From JAAZMI01 sp964603615 (lineage in GTDB: Bacteria; Bacillota; Dethiobacteria; DTU022; UBA8154): a stretch of 22,852 bases of DNA. The translations under genes and the position numbers were made by a program. Shown one piece after another: positions 15,501 to 22,361 of this stretch. The stretch lies in contig CAZRVU010000027.1 in assembly GCA_964603615.1 (NCBI GenBank), positions 1 through 22,852 on the forward strand, in the 5' to 3' direction. Under the pieces are notes generated by a model, which ran no database searches, was not told where the DNA came from, and saw nothing but the letters and a program-made list of their open reading frames with translations. Each line of letters starts with the position of its first letter. Position 1 is the first letter of the stretch.

Positions 15501-18500
15501 TTGCAAAACCATCACCGCGCAGGCCGGCGGCCAAAACCGGCGGGTAGTACCTGGACGGAAAAACAGTGGGAGGCAATTACCTGCCGGGGAGGAAACGTTT
15601 TGGTGACGGCTGGCGCCGGGTCCGGAAAAACCAGCGTCCTCGTGGAACGAATCCTGCAACGCATCATGGATCGGGAGGAACCGCTGGAGATCGACCGGCT
15701 GTTGGTGGTCACTTTTACCAATGCTGCTGCGGCAGAAATGAAACAGCGCATCGGGGCTGCCCTGGAAAAGGCACTGCAGGAGAACCCACGCCTATCTTTT
15801 TTACGCCGCCAACTGCTGCTTTTAAACAAGGCCTCGATCAGCACAGTTCATTCTTTTTGCTTGCAGGTGATCAAGCGTTATTATTATTTGCGGGACCTCG
15901 ATCCTTCTTTTCGCATGCTGGAGGAGACAGAGGCCGACCTCCTGCAGCAGGAAGTGTTGGAAGAGGTGCTAGAGGGTTATTATGCAAATGAGGAAGTGGA
16001 AAGCCCTTTTTACCGCCTCGTGGATATTTATAGTAGTGACCGCGGGGACAGGGCGCTCTCTGAACTGGTGCTGCGCCTCTATAATTTTTCCCGCAGCCAC
16101 CTGCAGCCGGATCAGTGGTTGCTACAGCAGGCGTCTGCCTTTGCGCTGGAGGACGCCGGGGAGTTGGAGCGAACGCCCTGGGTCAAGGAAATGCTTCTTT
16201 ATTGCCGCCAGGAACTGGCCGGTATGCGAAGACGCTTGCAGGAGGCCCTGGCGTTGGCCGCAAGCCCGGGGGGGCCGGCGCCCTATATTGCCAACCTGCA
16301 GGAGGAGCTGGTTACCTTACAGCAGATCGCGACTGCGGCGCAGCATTCCTGGGCAGAGCTCTTGGCAGCAATGCAGCTCGTGTCTTTCGGGCGCTTAAAG
16401 CCCTGCAGTGGGGAGGGCTACAACCAGTTTTTAAAAGAAAGCGTGCAGCAAAGGCGTAATGAATGTAAAAAAGGGCTGCAGAAGTTGGGGGAAGCGCTTT
16501 TCCAGCGGTCATTGGAAGAGCAGATTGCGGAGCTAGGTTCGCTTGCTCCCCTGCTTCGATTTTTGGTGGAAATTGTGCAGGCTTTTGCCCGTCATTACCG
16601 CCGTGCCAAGGAGGAGAAGGGGGCACTTGATTTTGCCGATTTGGAGCACTATGCCCTGCAGATTTTAAGCCAACCGGGCGGGGGTAGTGCTCTCCATGAC
16701 CCCCGGGGGGGAAACGCACCGGGTGGGGACAGCGTTTTGAACCGGGGTAACGCGTTGGATGGGGATAGTACCCCGGATCGAAATAACAGCCCGGACCGGG
16801 ATAGTGCTACGGATTGGGGCAATGTTACGCATCAGGAAAATGCTACGGTCCGAAATAACTGCCCGGATCGGGACAATGCTGCCGGTGTGTTTTTGCCTTC
16901 GGCAGCCGCTCTGAAGTACCGGGAACAATTTTTGGAAGTACTCGTCGATGAGTACCAGGATATTAACCCCGTCCAGGAAGCGATTTTAACGTTGGTTTCC
17001 CTGCCGGGTCCGGAACCTGCAGGAAATAAATTTATGGTTGGGGATGTCAAACAAAGCATCTACCGTTTTCGTCTGGCTGCGCCGGAGCTGTTTTTAGAAA
17101 AATATCGTGCCTATACTGACGCTGTTCTTCCGGGGAGCTGCCTGGTTTTGACGCATAATTTTCGCAGCCGGCAGGAAATTCTTGCCGCGGTAAATATCCT
17201 TTTCCGCCAGATCATGGATGAAGAGGTTGGGGAGATGGAATACAAGCGGGAGATCTGGCTCCGTTATGGGGCCGTCTACACGGAGGATCACCAGGCAGGC
17301 GGATTCCTTGATACCGGGGGGGAAGAAGAAAAAGTTGAAAGCTTACGGGCAGTCGAAGCGCTTTTTATCACGCGCACTGCTCTAGAAACCGGTGAAAATG
17401 CAGCCGGGATAAGAGATGGTGAAACGGAACAAGGGGAAAACGCTGTTTTGCAGGAGATAAACGAAGAGGTTGCAAATGGCGATTCGCTACAAACGGGGGA
17501 GGGCATTTTCGCGGAAACGGCAGAAGAAGAGCTGGACAGGGCAGCGTTGGAGGGGCGGTTGATGGCTCGCCGCATTCAGGAGCTTCTCGGGGCCGGCGGT
17601 AGTGAGCCGTATCAGGTTTTCGAACGCGAAAAGGGAAGAATGCGAGCGGCTACCTACCGGGATATTGTTATTTTATTGCGCGCGGCACGCCACCAGGCTA
17701 TCCCCATCCTCGAGGAGCTGCGCCGGGCCGGGATCCCCGTTTATGCCGAGCTGGGCACAGGTTACTTTGAGGCTACGGAGATTGAGGTCATGCTTTCACT
17801 TTTGAAGATTATCGATAATCCCTACCAGGAGATCCCGTTGGCAGCAGTGCTGCGTTCGCCGTTGGTCGGGCTCAATGCCGGGGAGTTGGCTCGCATCCGG
17901 GCTGCTGCTCCCGGGGTCAATTATTACGAGGCTTTGAAAGTATTTTGTGCTGCGGAAAAGGGGCTTGCTCCCGATCCTGATCCTGACTATGAGCAGGAGT
18001 GTGCCTGCAATCATAGTTGTCACAATGACGCTGGTTTCGTACCCTTCTTTGGAGGAGACGCAGGGGACGCACGTGAACGGGAATGCGAACACGAACACGA
18101 CCCCGAACATGAAAACGGCCCCGAACACGAACACGACCCCGAACATGAAAACGGCCCCGACCATAAACGCGCTTGCAGTTATAACCAAAACCAAAATCAT
18201 AACCAGAACCAGGCCCAGGGTTATGACTCTGCTGGCGACTTTGCTTCTTCTTCATCGCTGTTTGCACGGCTTTCCCTTTTCCGGCAGAACCTGCAGCGTT
18301 GGCGGGAGGAGGCACGCCAGGGTTCCCTGGCCGGACTGATCTGGCAGATCTACAGGGACACGGGGTATTATGATCTGGCTGGCGGCATGCCCGGGGGGAA
18401 CCAGCGCCAGGCCAACCTCCGGGCCTTGTATGATCGTGCCCGCCAGTATGAAGCTACTTCACTGCGGGGGCTCTTCCGCTTCCTGCGATTCATCGAACGG

Positions 18501-20075
18501 CTGAAAGAGCGGGGGGGCGACCTCGGGATGGCACGGGCGCTGGGTGAACAAGAAGATGTTGTGCGCATCATGACCATACATAAAAGTAAGGGGCTAGAAT
18601 TTCCCATCGTTTTTGTGGCCGGGCTTTCCAAACCGTTTAATCAGCAGGATCTGAAGAAGGATTTTCTCCTACATAAAAAAATGGGTTTTGGCCCCAAATA
18701 CGTGCATACCGCTTTGCGCTTGATCTACCCGACCCTGCCCTGGTTGGCGGTCCGCAACCGGCTAAACCTGGAGATGCTGGCTGAAGAGATGCGCATTTTA
18801 TATGTTGCTTTGACGCGTGCCCGGGAAAAGCTTTTCCTCGTGGCAACGGTTAAAGATATCGCTGCGGAGGTACAGCGTTGGGCGGCGTGCTCTGCCGGCG
18901 GGGAGGAACTGCTGCCCGTTTACGATCGCCGCCGGGCCAAAAGTTTCCTGGACTGGCTCGGGCCGGCTCTTTTGCGTCACCCGCAGGCGATTGCACTGCG
19001 GGCTTTATTGGAGGAACCTGGCAGCATTCCTTGCTTGGACGGGGCGGAATCTTCTACTTGGAAGATCGGGATTACCTCTGCCGGCGGAGTTACGGAGGGC
19101 ACTCCCGGGGCTGTCCGGGATGATGCACGGCAAGAAAAGTGGCGGGCGGAGGTTGCCCGCCTGGAAAAAGTTCCCCCCGGCAGTGGGAAATGGACGGGGG
19201 CAATTGACCGGCAACTGGCTTGGCGCTATCCTTTTTGTGCAGCGGCAAGCTCCTTGGCCAAAGTTTCCGTTTCTGAGCTGCAGAAAATATTTGCGGCCGG
19301 GATGGAGAAGGAAGATGCCGGCGAGGCACCCTGGCTGAAATATTCCCCGCCCGGGGGGCCGCGGCCGCGTTTTTGGGGAGAGCGTAGGCTTACTGCCGCG
19401 GAGCGGGGCACGGCTTACCATACAGTGATGCAGCATTTAAAGTTTAGCCTCCCCCTGGATGAAGAAAACATCTGCCGGCAATTGGAGGACCTGGTTGAGC
19501 GGGAACTCTTGACAGTAGAAGAAAAGGAAACAATTATTCCGGCTTCTATCGCTGCTTTTTTTCACACCTCCCTTGGTGAGAGAATTTTGCGGGCAGTGCG
19601 CGTCGAGCGAGAAATTTCTTTCAGCCTGGCCCTGCCGGCAACTGAAGTTTATCCCGATTATTTTGATGACATTAGATCTGATCGATCTGCCGGCGCATCC
19701 CCCGGTCAGCCCGGGGGCGTTTTTTCCGGGGATCTGACCGGCAGCCTATATTTCAACGCTCTATCCGGCGACTTGTATCCCAAACAATCCAGTAAAGCAG
19801 ATTCCGTTTACAGCGGGGAAGGCCCGGTTTCCAATAAGGAACTAGTGCTTATCCAGGGAGTGATCGATTGCCTGGCCTGGGAGGAGGATGGGGTGCTGTT
19901 GGTGGATTACAAGACGGATTGGACTGCCGGTTTGACGGAGGAGATGCTCCGGGAACGCTACCGCCTGCAGTTGGCCTACTATGCGCGGGCCTTGCAGGTG
20001 ATCCGGCAAGTGAGGATCAAAGGGAAGTATCTTTATTTTTTCCACAACAGCCAGGTCATCGCCGTTGATGATTAA
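15501..20075 (+). CDS. addA: AddA, ATP-dependent helicase/nuclease subunit A
   Basis: This 1524-residue UvrD-type 3'-5' helicase with a C-terminal RecB-like nuclease is the motor of AddAB. In order: TEKQWEAI (Q motif), Walker A AGAGSGKT with K43, motif Ia TFTNAAAAEMKQR, Walker B LVDEYQD with D483-E484, GDVKQSIYRFR, HNFRSR, IHKSKGLEFP from H1027, YVALTRAREKL at about 1100, and the nuclease residues H1307, D1456 (QGVIDC), D1469 and K1471 (VDYKTD), then QLAYYARAL. The start is TTG at 15501 because AAAGGAGG lies 8 bases upstream; a longer frame from 15429 lacks such a site. It is about 290 residues longer than B. subtilis AddA, with extra low-complexity blocks near residues 392-464, 604-687, 826-914 and 1387-1447. 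All catalytic motifs are intact, so it is probably active. Confidence 0.97.
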   Translation: MQNHHRAGRRPKPAGSTWTEKQWEAITCRGGNVLVTAGAGSGKTSVLVERILQRIMDREEPLEIDRLLVVTFTNAAAAEMKQRIGAALEKALQENPRLSFLRRQLLLLNKASISTVHSFCLQVIKRYYYLRDLDPSFRMLEETEADLLQQEVLEEVLEGYYANEEVESPFYRLVDIYSSDRGDRALSELVLRLYNFSRSHLQPDQWLLQQASAFALEDAGELERTPWVKEMLLYCRQELAGMRRRLQEALALAASPGGPAPYIANLQEELVTLQQIATAAQHSWAELLAAMQLVSFGRLKPCSGEGYNQFLKESVQQRRNECKKGLQKLGEALFQRSLEEQIAELGSLAPLLRFLVEIVQAFARHYRRAKEEKGALDFADLEHYALQILSQPGGGSALHDPRGGNAPGGDSVLNRGNALDGDSTPDRNNSPDRDSATDWGNVTHQENATVRNNCPDRDNAAGVFLPSAAALKYREQFLEVLVDEYQDINPVQEAILTLVSLPGPEPAGNKFMVGDVKQSIYRFRLAAPELFLEKYRAYTDAVLPGSCLVLTHNFRSRQEILAAVNILFRQIMDEEVGEMEYKREIWLRYGAVYTEDHQAGGFLDTGGEEEKVESLRAVEALFITRTALETGENAAGIRDGETEQGENAVLQEINEEVANGDSLQTGEGIFAETAEEELDRAALEGRLMARRIQELLGAGGSEPYQVFEREKGRMRAATYRDIVILLRAARHQAIPILEELRRAGIPVYAELGTGYFEATEIEVMLSLLKIIDNPYQEIPLAAVLRSPLVGLNAGELARIRAAAPGVNYYEALKVFCAAEKGLAPDPDPDYEQECACNHSCHNDAGFVPFFGGDAGDARERECEHEHDPEHENGPEHEHDPEHENGPDHKRACSYNQNQNHNQNQAQGYDSAGDFASSSSLFARLSLFRQNLQRWREEARQGSLAGLIWQIYRDTGYYDLAGGMPGGNQRQANLRALYDRARQYEATSLRGLFRFLRFIERLKERGGDLGMARALGEQEDVVRIMTIHKSKGLEFPIVFVAGLSKPFNQQDLKKDFLLHKKMGFGPKYVHTALRLIYPTLPWLAVRNRLNLEMLAEEMRILYVALTRAREKLFLVATVKDIAAEVQRWAACSAGGEELLPVYDRRRAKSFLDWLGPALLRHPQAIALRALLEEPGSIPCLDGAESSTWKIGITSAGGVTEGTPGAVRDDARQEKWRAEVARLEKVPPGSGKWTGAIDRQLAWRYPFCAAASSLAKVSVSELQKIFAAGMEKEDAGEAPWLKYSPPGGPRPRFWGERRLTAAERGTAYHTVMQHLKFSLPLDEENICRQLEDLVERELLTVEEKETIIPASIAAFFHTSLGERILRAVRVEREISFSLALPATEVYPDYFDDIRSDRSAGASPGQPGGVFSGDLTGSLYFNALSGDLYPKQSSKADSVYSGEGPVSNKELVLIQGVIDCLAWEEDGVLLVDYKTDWTAGLTEEMLRERYRLQLAYYARALQVIRQVRIKGKYLYFFHNSQVIAVDD
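16674..16890 (+). repeat. Asn/Asp/Gly-rich degenerate repeat insertion in addA
   Basis: About 70 codons placed between ALQILSQP and the conserved SAAALKYREQFLE. The stretch is built from degenerate 7-8 codon units: GGNAPGGDS, RGNALDGDS, PDRNNSPDRDS, TDWGNVT, QENATVRNN, CPDRDNA. CCGGATCGAAATAACAGCCC recurs as a variant near 16851-16869, showing the repeat at DNA level. Confidence 0.8.
18087..18158 (+). repeat. perfect 36-bp tandem duplication, His/Glu-rich, in addA
   Basis: Two identical 36-base units (18087-18122 and 18123-18158) each encode EHEHDPEHENGP. They lie in a larger block (about 17975-18240) that also contains ECACNHSCHND before and CSYNQNQNHNQNQ after the repeats, giving many His and four Cys in under 90 residues. 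Identical copies point to recent slippage or unequal exchange. Confidence 0.9.
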
Positions 20076-20279
20076 CCTGGCCCGGGAAATTCCTCCAATG
20101 TGGACCGTACAGAAGAGATGACAACCCGCAGCATGAAAGACAACTTATAATGCAGGTACCGGCTATCCTGCACAGAGCAAGGAATAGATCCTTCTATGAA
20201 GGATGAAAACATTTTTATTATAGGAGTTTGGTTTGCTCGGCCTGCTTCTGACAAATTTCCTGTTATGGGAGTCTGTTTT

Positions 20280-20355
20280 TACCCCGGCCAGATGTTTTAT
20301 TGTTCCTAGCGGCATTTTCGGGACGACTGCTCTTGGCCGGGGTATTGTTTTTGTT
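20280..20355 (+). terminator. large hairpin with T-rich tail, probable terminator
   Basis: TACCCCGGCCA (20280-20290) and TGGCCGGGGTA (20334-20344) are perfect reverse complements; the 43-base interior can add a small GTTCC/GGGAC stem. TTGTTTTTGTT follows at once. The orientation fits ending addA transcription, although the long interior is atypical for a classical intrinsic terminator. Confidence 0.55.
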
Positions 20356-20383
20356 ACATTTTCTTCGTTCCCGGAATAATTTA

Positions 20384-20392
20384 TGTTATAAT
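20384..20392 (+). promoter_or_regulatory. extended -10 promoter for the radical SAM gene
   Basis: TGTTATAAT matches TGnTATAAT with a perfect hexamer at 20387-20392. The best -35 candidate at 17-base spacing (TTCGTT, 20364-20369) is only fair. It lies 90 bases before the ATG and after the hairpin. Confidence 0.6.
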
Positions 20393-20481
20393 TATTGTAA
20401 ATACCTGCGGCAAAACACATTATTATAAATAAATTAAGCTGGATAGAGCTGAATGATTGAGCTAAAGGGAGGTTTTTGTTG

Positions 20482-21363
20482 ATGCGCTACGAGGGTGCTA
20501 TTTACCGTCCTCCCAGTGAGGCCGGTAGTTTGATTTTGCAAGCGACGATTGGATGTTCCCATAATCAATGCACTTTTTGTGTCAGTTTTATGGATAAGAA
20601 ATACCGTGAGCGGGAACTGCAGGATATTTTCGAGGATATCGACAGTACTGCCAGTTATTATCAGCCGGGGAGCATAGGCAGGGTGTTTCTGGCCGACGGC
20701 GATGCTATGGCTATGGATACAAACAAGCTGCTGGCAATTTTGGCCAGGCTGTATGCTACTTTTCCAAACTTGGAACGGGTTAGCCTTTATGCTACGCCGC
20801 AGGATCTCTTGCATAAGCAGCCGGAGGAACTTGTAGACTTGAAAAAGGCAGGGATGGGCATTGTCTACATGGGCGTGGAGACGGGCAATGAGGAACTCTT
20901 GGCCTGGATCCGCAAAGGGGCCACGCGGGAGGAGGTTAGCCGGGCCGGGCAGCGTGCCCGCGAGGCGGGTTTGACTCTTTCCGTTACTGTGATCAACGGT
21001 TTGGGCGGCACAGAGAAAATGGCGGCCCATGCTCACGATACGGCTACACTTTTAAATGAGATCGATCCCCATTATTTGGGCTTGTTGACGTTGATGGTTT
21101 GCGAAGGAACGCCGATAGCCAGAAAGTTGCAAAGAGGGGAGTTTGCATTGCCGGCACCGTTTGAGATGCTGCACGAAATCAGGATGATGTTGGAACCGTT
21201 GGAGCTGACTAATTGCGTTTTCCGCTGCAACCATGCTTCGAACTACCTTCCCCTGAAGGGAACGCTTCCCCGGGATAAGAAAGCGTTGTTGCATACCCTG
21301 GACACCTTTTTAAAGCAAGGTGATACCCGCCAACTGCGGCCGGAATACCTGCGCGGGCTTTAA
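20482..21363 (+). CDS. radical SAM protein with CX4CX2C cluster motif
   Basis: This 293-residue protein has a cluster motif, C25-SHNQ-C30-TF-C33, directly after the family start MRYEGAIYRPPSEAGSLILQ. Downstream are radical-SAM-like elements: VFLADGDAMAMD (GGE-like strand), RVSLYATPQDLL and MGIVYMGVETGNEELL, which is typical of Elp3/MiaB-like radical SAM cores. The spacing CX4CX2C differs from the classical CX3CX2C; I believe it is the norm for this uncharacterised group. No TRAM, B12-binding or extra cluster domain is visible. The start is ATG at 20482, 9 bases after AAAGGGAGG. It would cleave S-adenosylmethionine at a 4Fe-4S cluster; the substrate is unknown. It stands between addA and sigK with its own promoter, so context gives no clear hint. 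Confidence 0.88.
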   Translation: MRYEGAIYRPPSEAGSLILQATIGCSHNQCTFCVSFMDKKYRERELQDIFEDIDSTASYYQPGSIGRVFLADGDAMAMDTNKLLAILARLYATFPNLERVSLYATPQDLLHKQPEELVDLKKAGMGIVYMGVETGNEELLAWIRKGATREEVSRAGQRAREAGLTLSVTVINGLGGTEKMAAHAHDTATLLNEIDPHYLGLLTLMVCEGTPIARKLQRGEFALPAPFEMLHEIRMMLEPLELTNCVFRCNHASNYLPLKGTLPRDKKALLHTLDTFLKQGDTRQLRPEYLRGL

Positions 21364-21365
21364 GG

Positions 21366-21375
21366 ACTTGTTTAA
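21366..21375 (-). promoter_or_regulatory. candidate SpoIIID binding site upstream of sigK
   Basis: On the minus strand the bases read TTAAACAAGT, a full match to the published SpoIIID consensus WWRRACARNY. It lies about 40 bases upstream of the SigE-like -10 of sigK. In B. subtilis sigK needs SigE plus SpoIIID. A match this short can occur by chance. Confidence 0.45.
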
Positions 21376-21397
21376 TCAACTGGACACGCACTAAAAC

Positions 21398-21462
21398 CTC
21401 TTTTCCCCCATATAATTAAACAGCGGCTTTTTTTCAGCCTAAAAAAAGATGGGGGAAAAGAG
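21398..21462 (+). promoter_or_regulatory. long inverted repeat hiding the sigK ribosome binding site
   Basis: CTCTTTTCCCCCAT (21398-21411) is the exact reverse complement of ATGGGGGAAAAGAG (21449-21462). Inside, CTTTTTTT (21427-21434) pairs with AAAAAAAG (21441-21448) around a 6-base loop. Together they form a 22-bp stem with one 15-base bulge on the left side. The right arm contains the GGGGGAAAAGAG ribosome binding site and ends on the base before the sigK ATG, so the fold would block translation. Confidence 0.85.
21409..21416 (+). promoter_or_regulatory. SigE-like -10 element of sigK
   Basis: CATATAAT differs by one base from the SigE -10 consensus CATACAAT (it also contains TATAAT). No good SigE -35 is seen 13-15 bases upstream. 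A start about 7-10 bases downstream would begin inside the bulge of the inverted repeat, omitting its left arm. Confidence 0.45.
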
Positions 21463-22152
21463 ATGTTTGGTGTAATTGCCACAGTGGCATTGGTTTTAAG
21501 GGGCGTAATGCTCCTGGTTTCTTATATTGCCAATGATTCATTTCCCCAGCCCTTGACGTTTCCGGAGGAGCAGTATTACCTGGAACTTTTAAGTCAAGGG
21601 AATGGGGAAGCCCGCCATGTTTTGATTGAACACAATTTAAGGCTGGTGGCGCATGTCGTCAAAAAATTTGAAAGCACCGGCGAGGACCGGGATGATCTCA
21701 TCTCTATCGGTACCATCGGGTTGATCAAAGCAATTAATACCTTTGATCGTTCTAAAGGGGCTCGCCTGGCCACTTACGCGGCAAAATGCGTGCAAAATGA
21801 AATTTTGATGCATCTCCGGGCCAGTAAAAAAGTAAAACAGGAAGTTTCTTTGAACGAACCGATTGGTGTCGACAAAGATGGAAATGAGATAACCTTTGAG
21901 GATATCTTGGGCAGCAGGCCGGAAGAGGTGCTCGACGAAGTAGAGGTTATCCTTTTCAACGAAAAGCTGAAAAGAGTTATAAAAAAATTGAAAGCCAGGG
22001 AACGGAAAGTTTTACTGATGCGTTATGGCCTGGCAGGTAAGAAAAGATATACACAACGGGAAGTTGCCGGTGAGCTGGGTATTTCCCGTTCTTATGTTTC
22101 CAGGATCGAAAAAAAGATTCTGGGCAAGATTGCTGAAGAATTTCAGCTATAA
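21463..22152 (+). CDS. sigK: pro-sigma-K, late mother-cell sporulation sigma factor
   Basis: This 229-residue sigma-70 family protein matches SigK closely. The N-terminal hydrophobic stretch MFGVIATVALVLRGVMLLVS is the pro-sequence, and the mature protein should begin near YIANDSFPQPL, by analogy with B. subtilis. Region 2 contains LIEHNLRLVAHVVKKFE, DLISIGTIGLIKAI and LATYAAKCVQNEILMHLR; region 4 contains the helix-turn-helix TQREVAGELGISRSYVSRIE. SigK directs spore coat and mother-cell lysis genes, and the pro-sequence implies release by a SpoIVFB-type membrane protease. The gene is whole, so there is no skin-type interruption. The ribosome binding site is GGGGGAAAAG, 5 bases before the ATG at 21463, and lies within a strong inverted repeat. 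A SpoIIID-like site and a SigE-like -10 lie upstream. Confidence 0.96.
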   Translation: MFGVIATVALVLRGVMLLVSYIANDSFPQPLTFPEEQYYLELLSQGNGEARHVLIEHNLRLVAHVVKKFESTGEDRDDLISIGTIGLIKAINTFDRSKGARLATYAAKCVQNEILMHLRASKKVKQEVSLNEPIGVDKDGNEITFEDILGSRPEEVLDEVEVILFNEKLKRVIKKLKARERKVLLMRYGLAGKKRYTQREVAGELGISRSYVSRIEKKILGKIAEEFQL

Positions 22153-22226
22153 ACATTATAACCTGTCGATTGAACACTATTGCCCGGAAAATTATTTCCT
22201 GTTAAAATGGGAAGATTCTGTTTTCC

Positions 22227-22255
22227 TTGTTAAAAGTTTTCGTTCCATGTATACT
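22227..22255 (+). promoter_or_regulatory. sigma-A type promoter for yqeG
   Basis: TTGTTA (22227-22232) and TATACT (22250-22255) are spaced by exactly 17 bases, each one or two bases from consensus. It lies after sigK and about 105 bases before the yqeG start. Confidence 0.7.
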
Positions 22256-22259
22256 AAAA

Positions 22260-22313
22260 GGGCTAGCTCTAAATTGATAGCAGGAAACTGCATAGTATTC
22301 CCTGTTCTAGCTT
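22260..22313 (+). promoter_or_regulatory. possible folded leader of yqeG
   Basis: GGGCTAG (22260-22266) can pair with CTAGCTT (22307-22313; two G-U pairs). Inside, GCAG-GAAA-CTGC (22280-22291) makes a hairpin with a GNRA-type loop, or AGCAGG can pair instead with CCTGTT (22301-22306). It resembles no riboswitch I can name. Confidence 0.3.
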
Positions 22314-22361
22314 GTGTCTTGAAAGGGGAGCTGTTTTCGAACTTATAGGGGGATTGCCAGC

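Larger units (their letters stand above)
20076..20481 (+). other. 400-base spacer between addA and the radical SAM gene
   Basis: No gene is recognisable. The spacer contains a tight palindrome, ATCCTTC-TAT-GAAGGAT (20188-20204), an 11-bp inverted repeat followed by a T-rich run (20280-20355), and an extended -10 promoter (20384-20392), the latter two listed separately. The ribosome binding site AAAGGGAGG (20464-20472) belongs to the next gene. Confidence 0.6.

Noticed and set aside
18087..18158. Tandem 36-bp units as a CRISPR array
   Set aside because: There are only two units without spacers and they are in frame inside addA.
21463..22152. Evidence for a skin-like recombination element in sigK
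   Set aside because: The sigK frame is continuous from pro-sequence to the region 4 helix-turn-helix, with no insertion.
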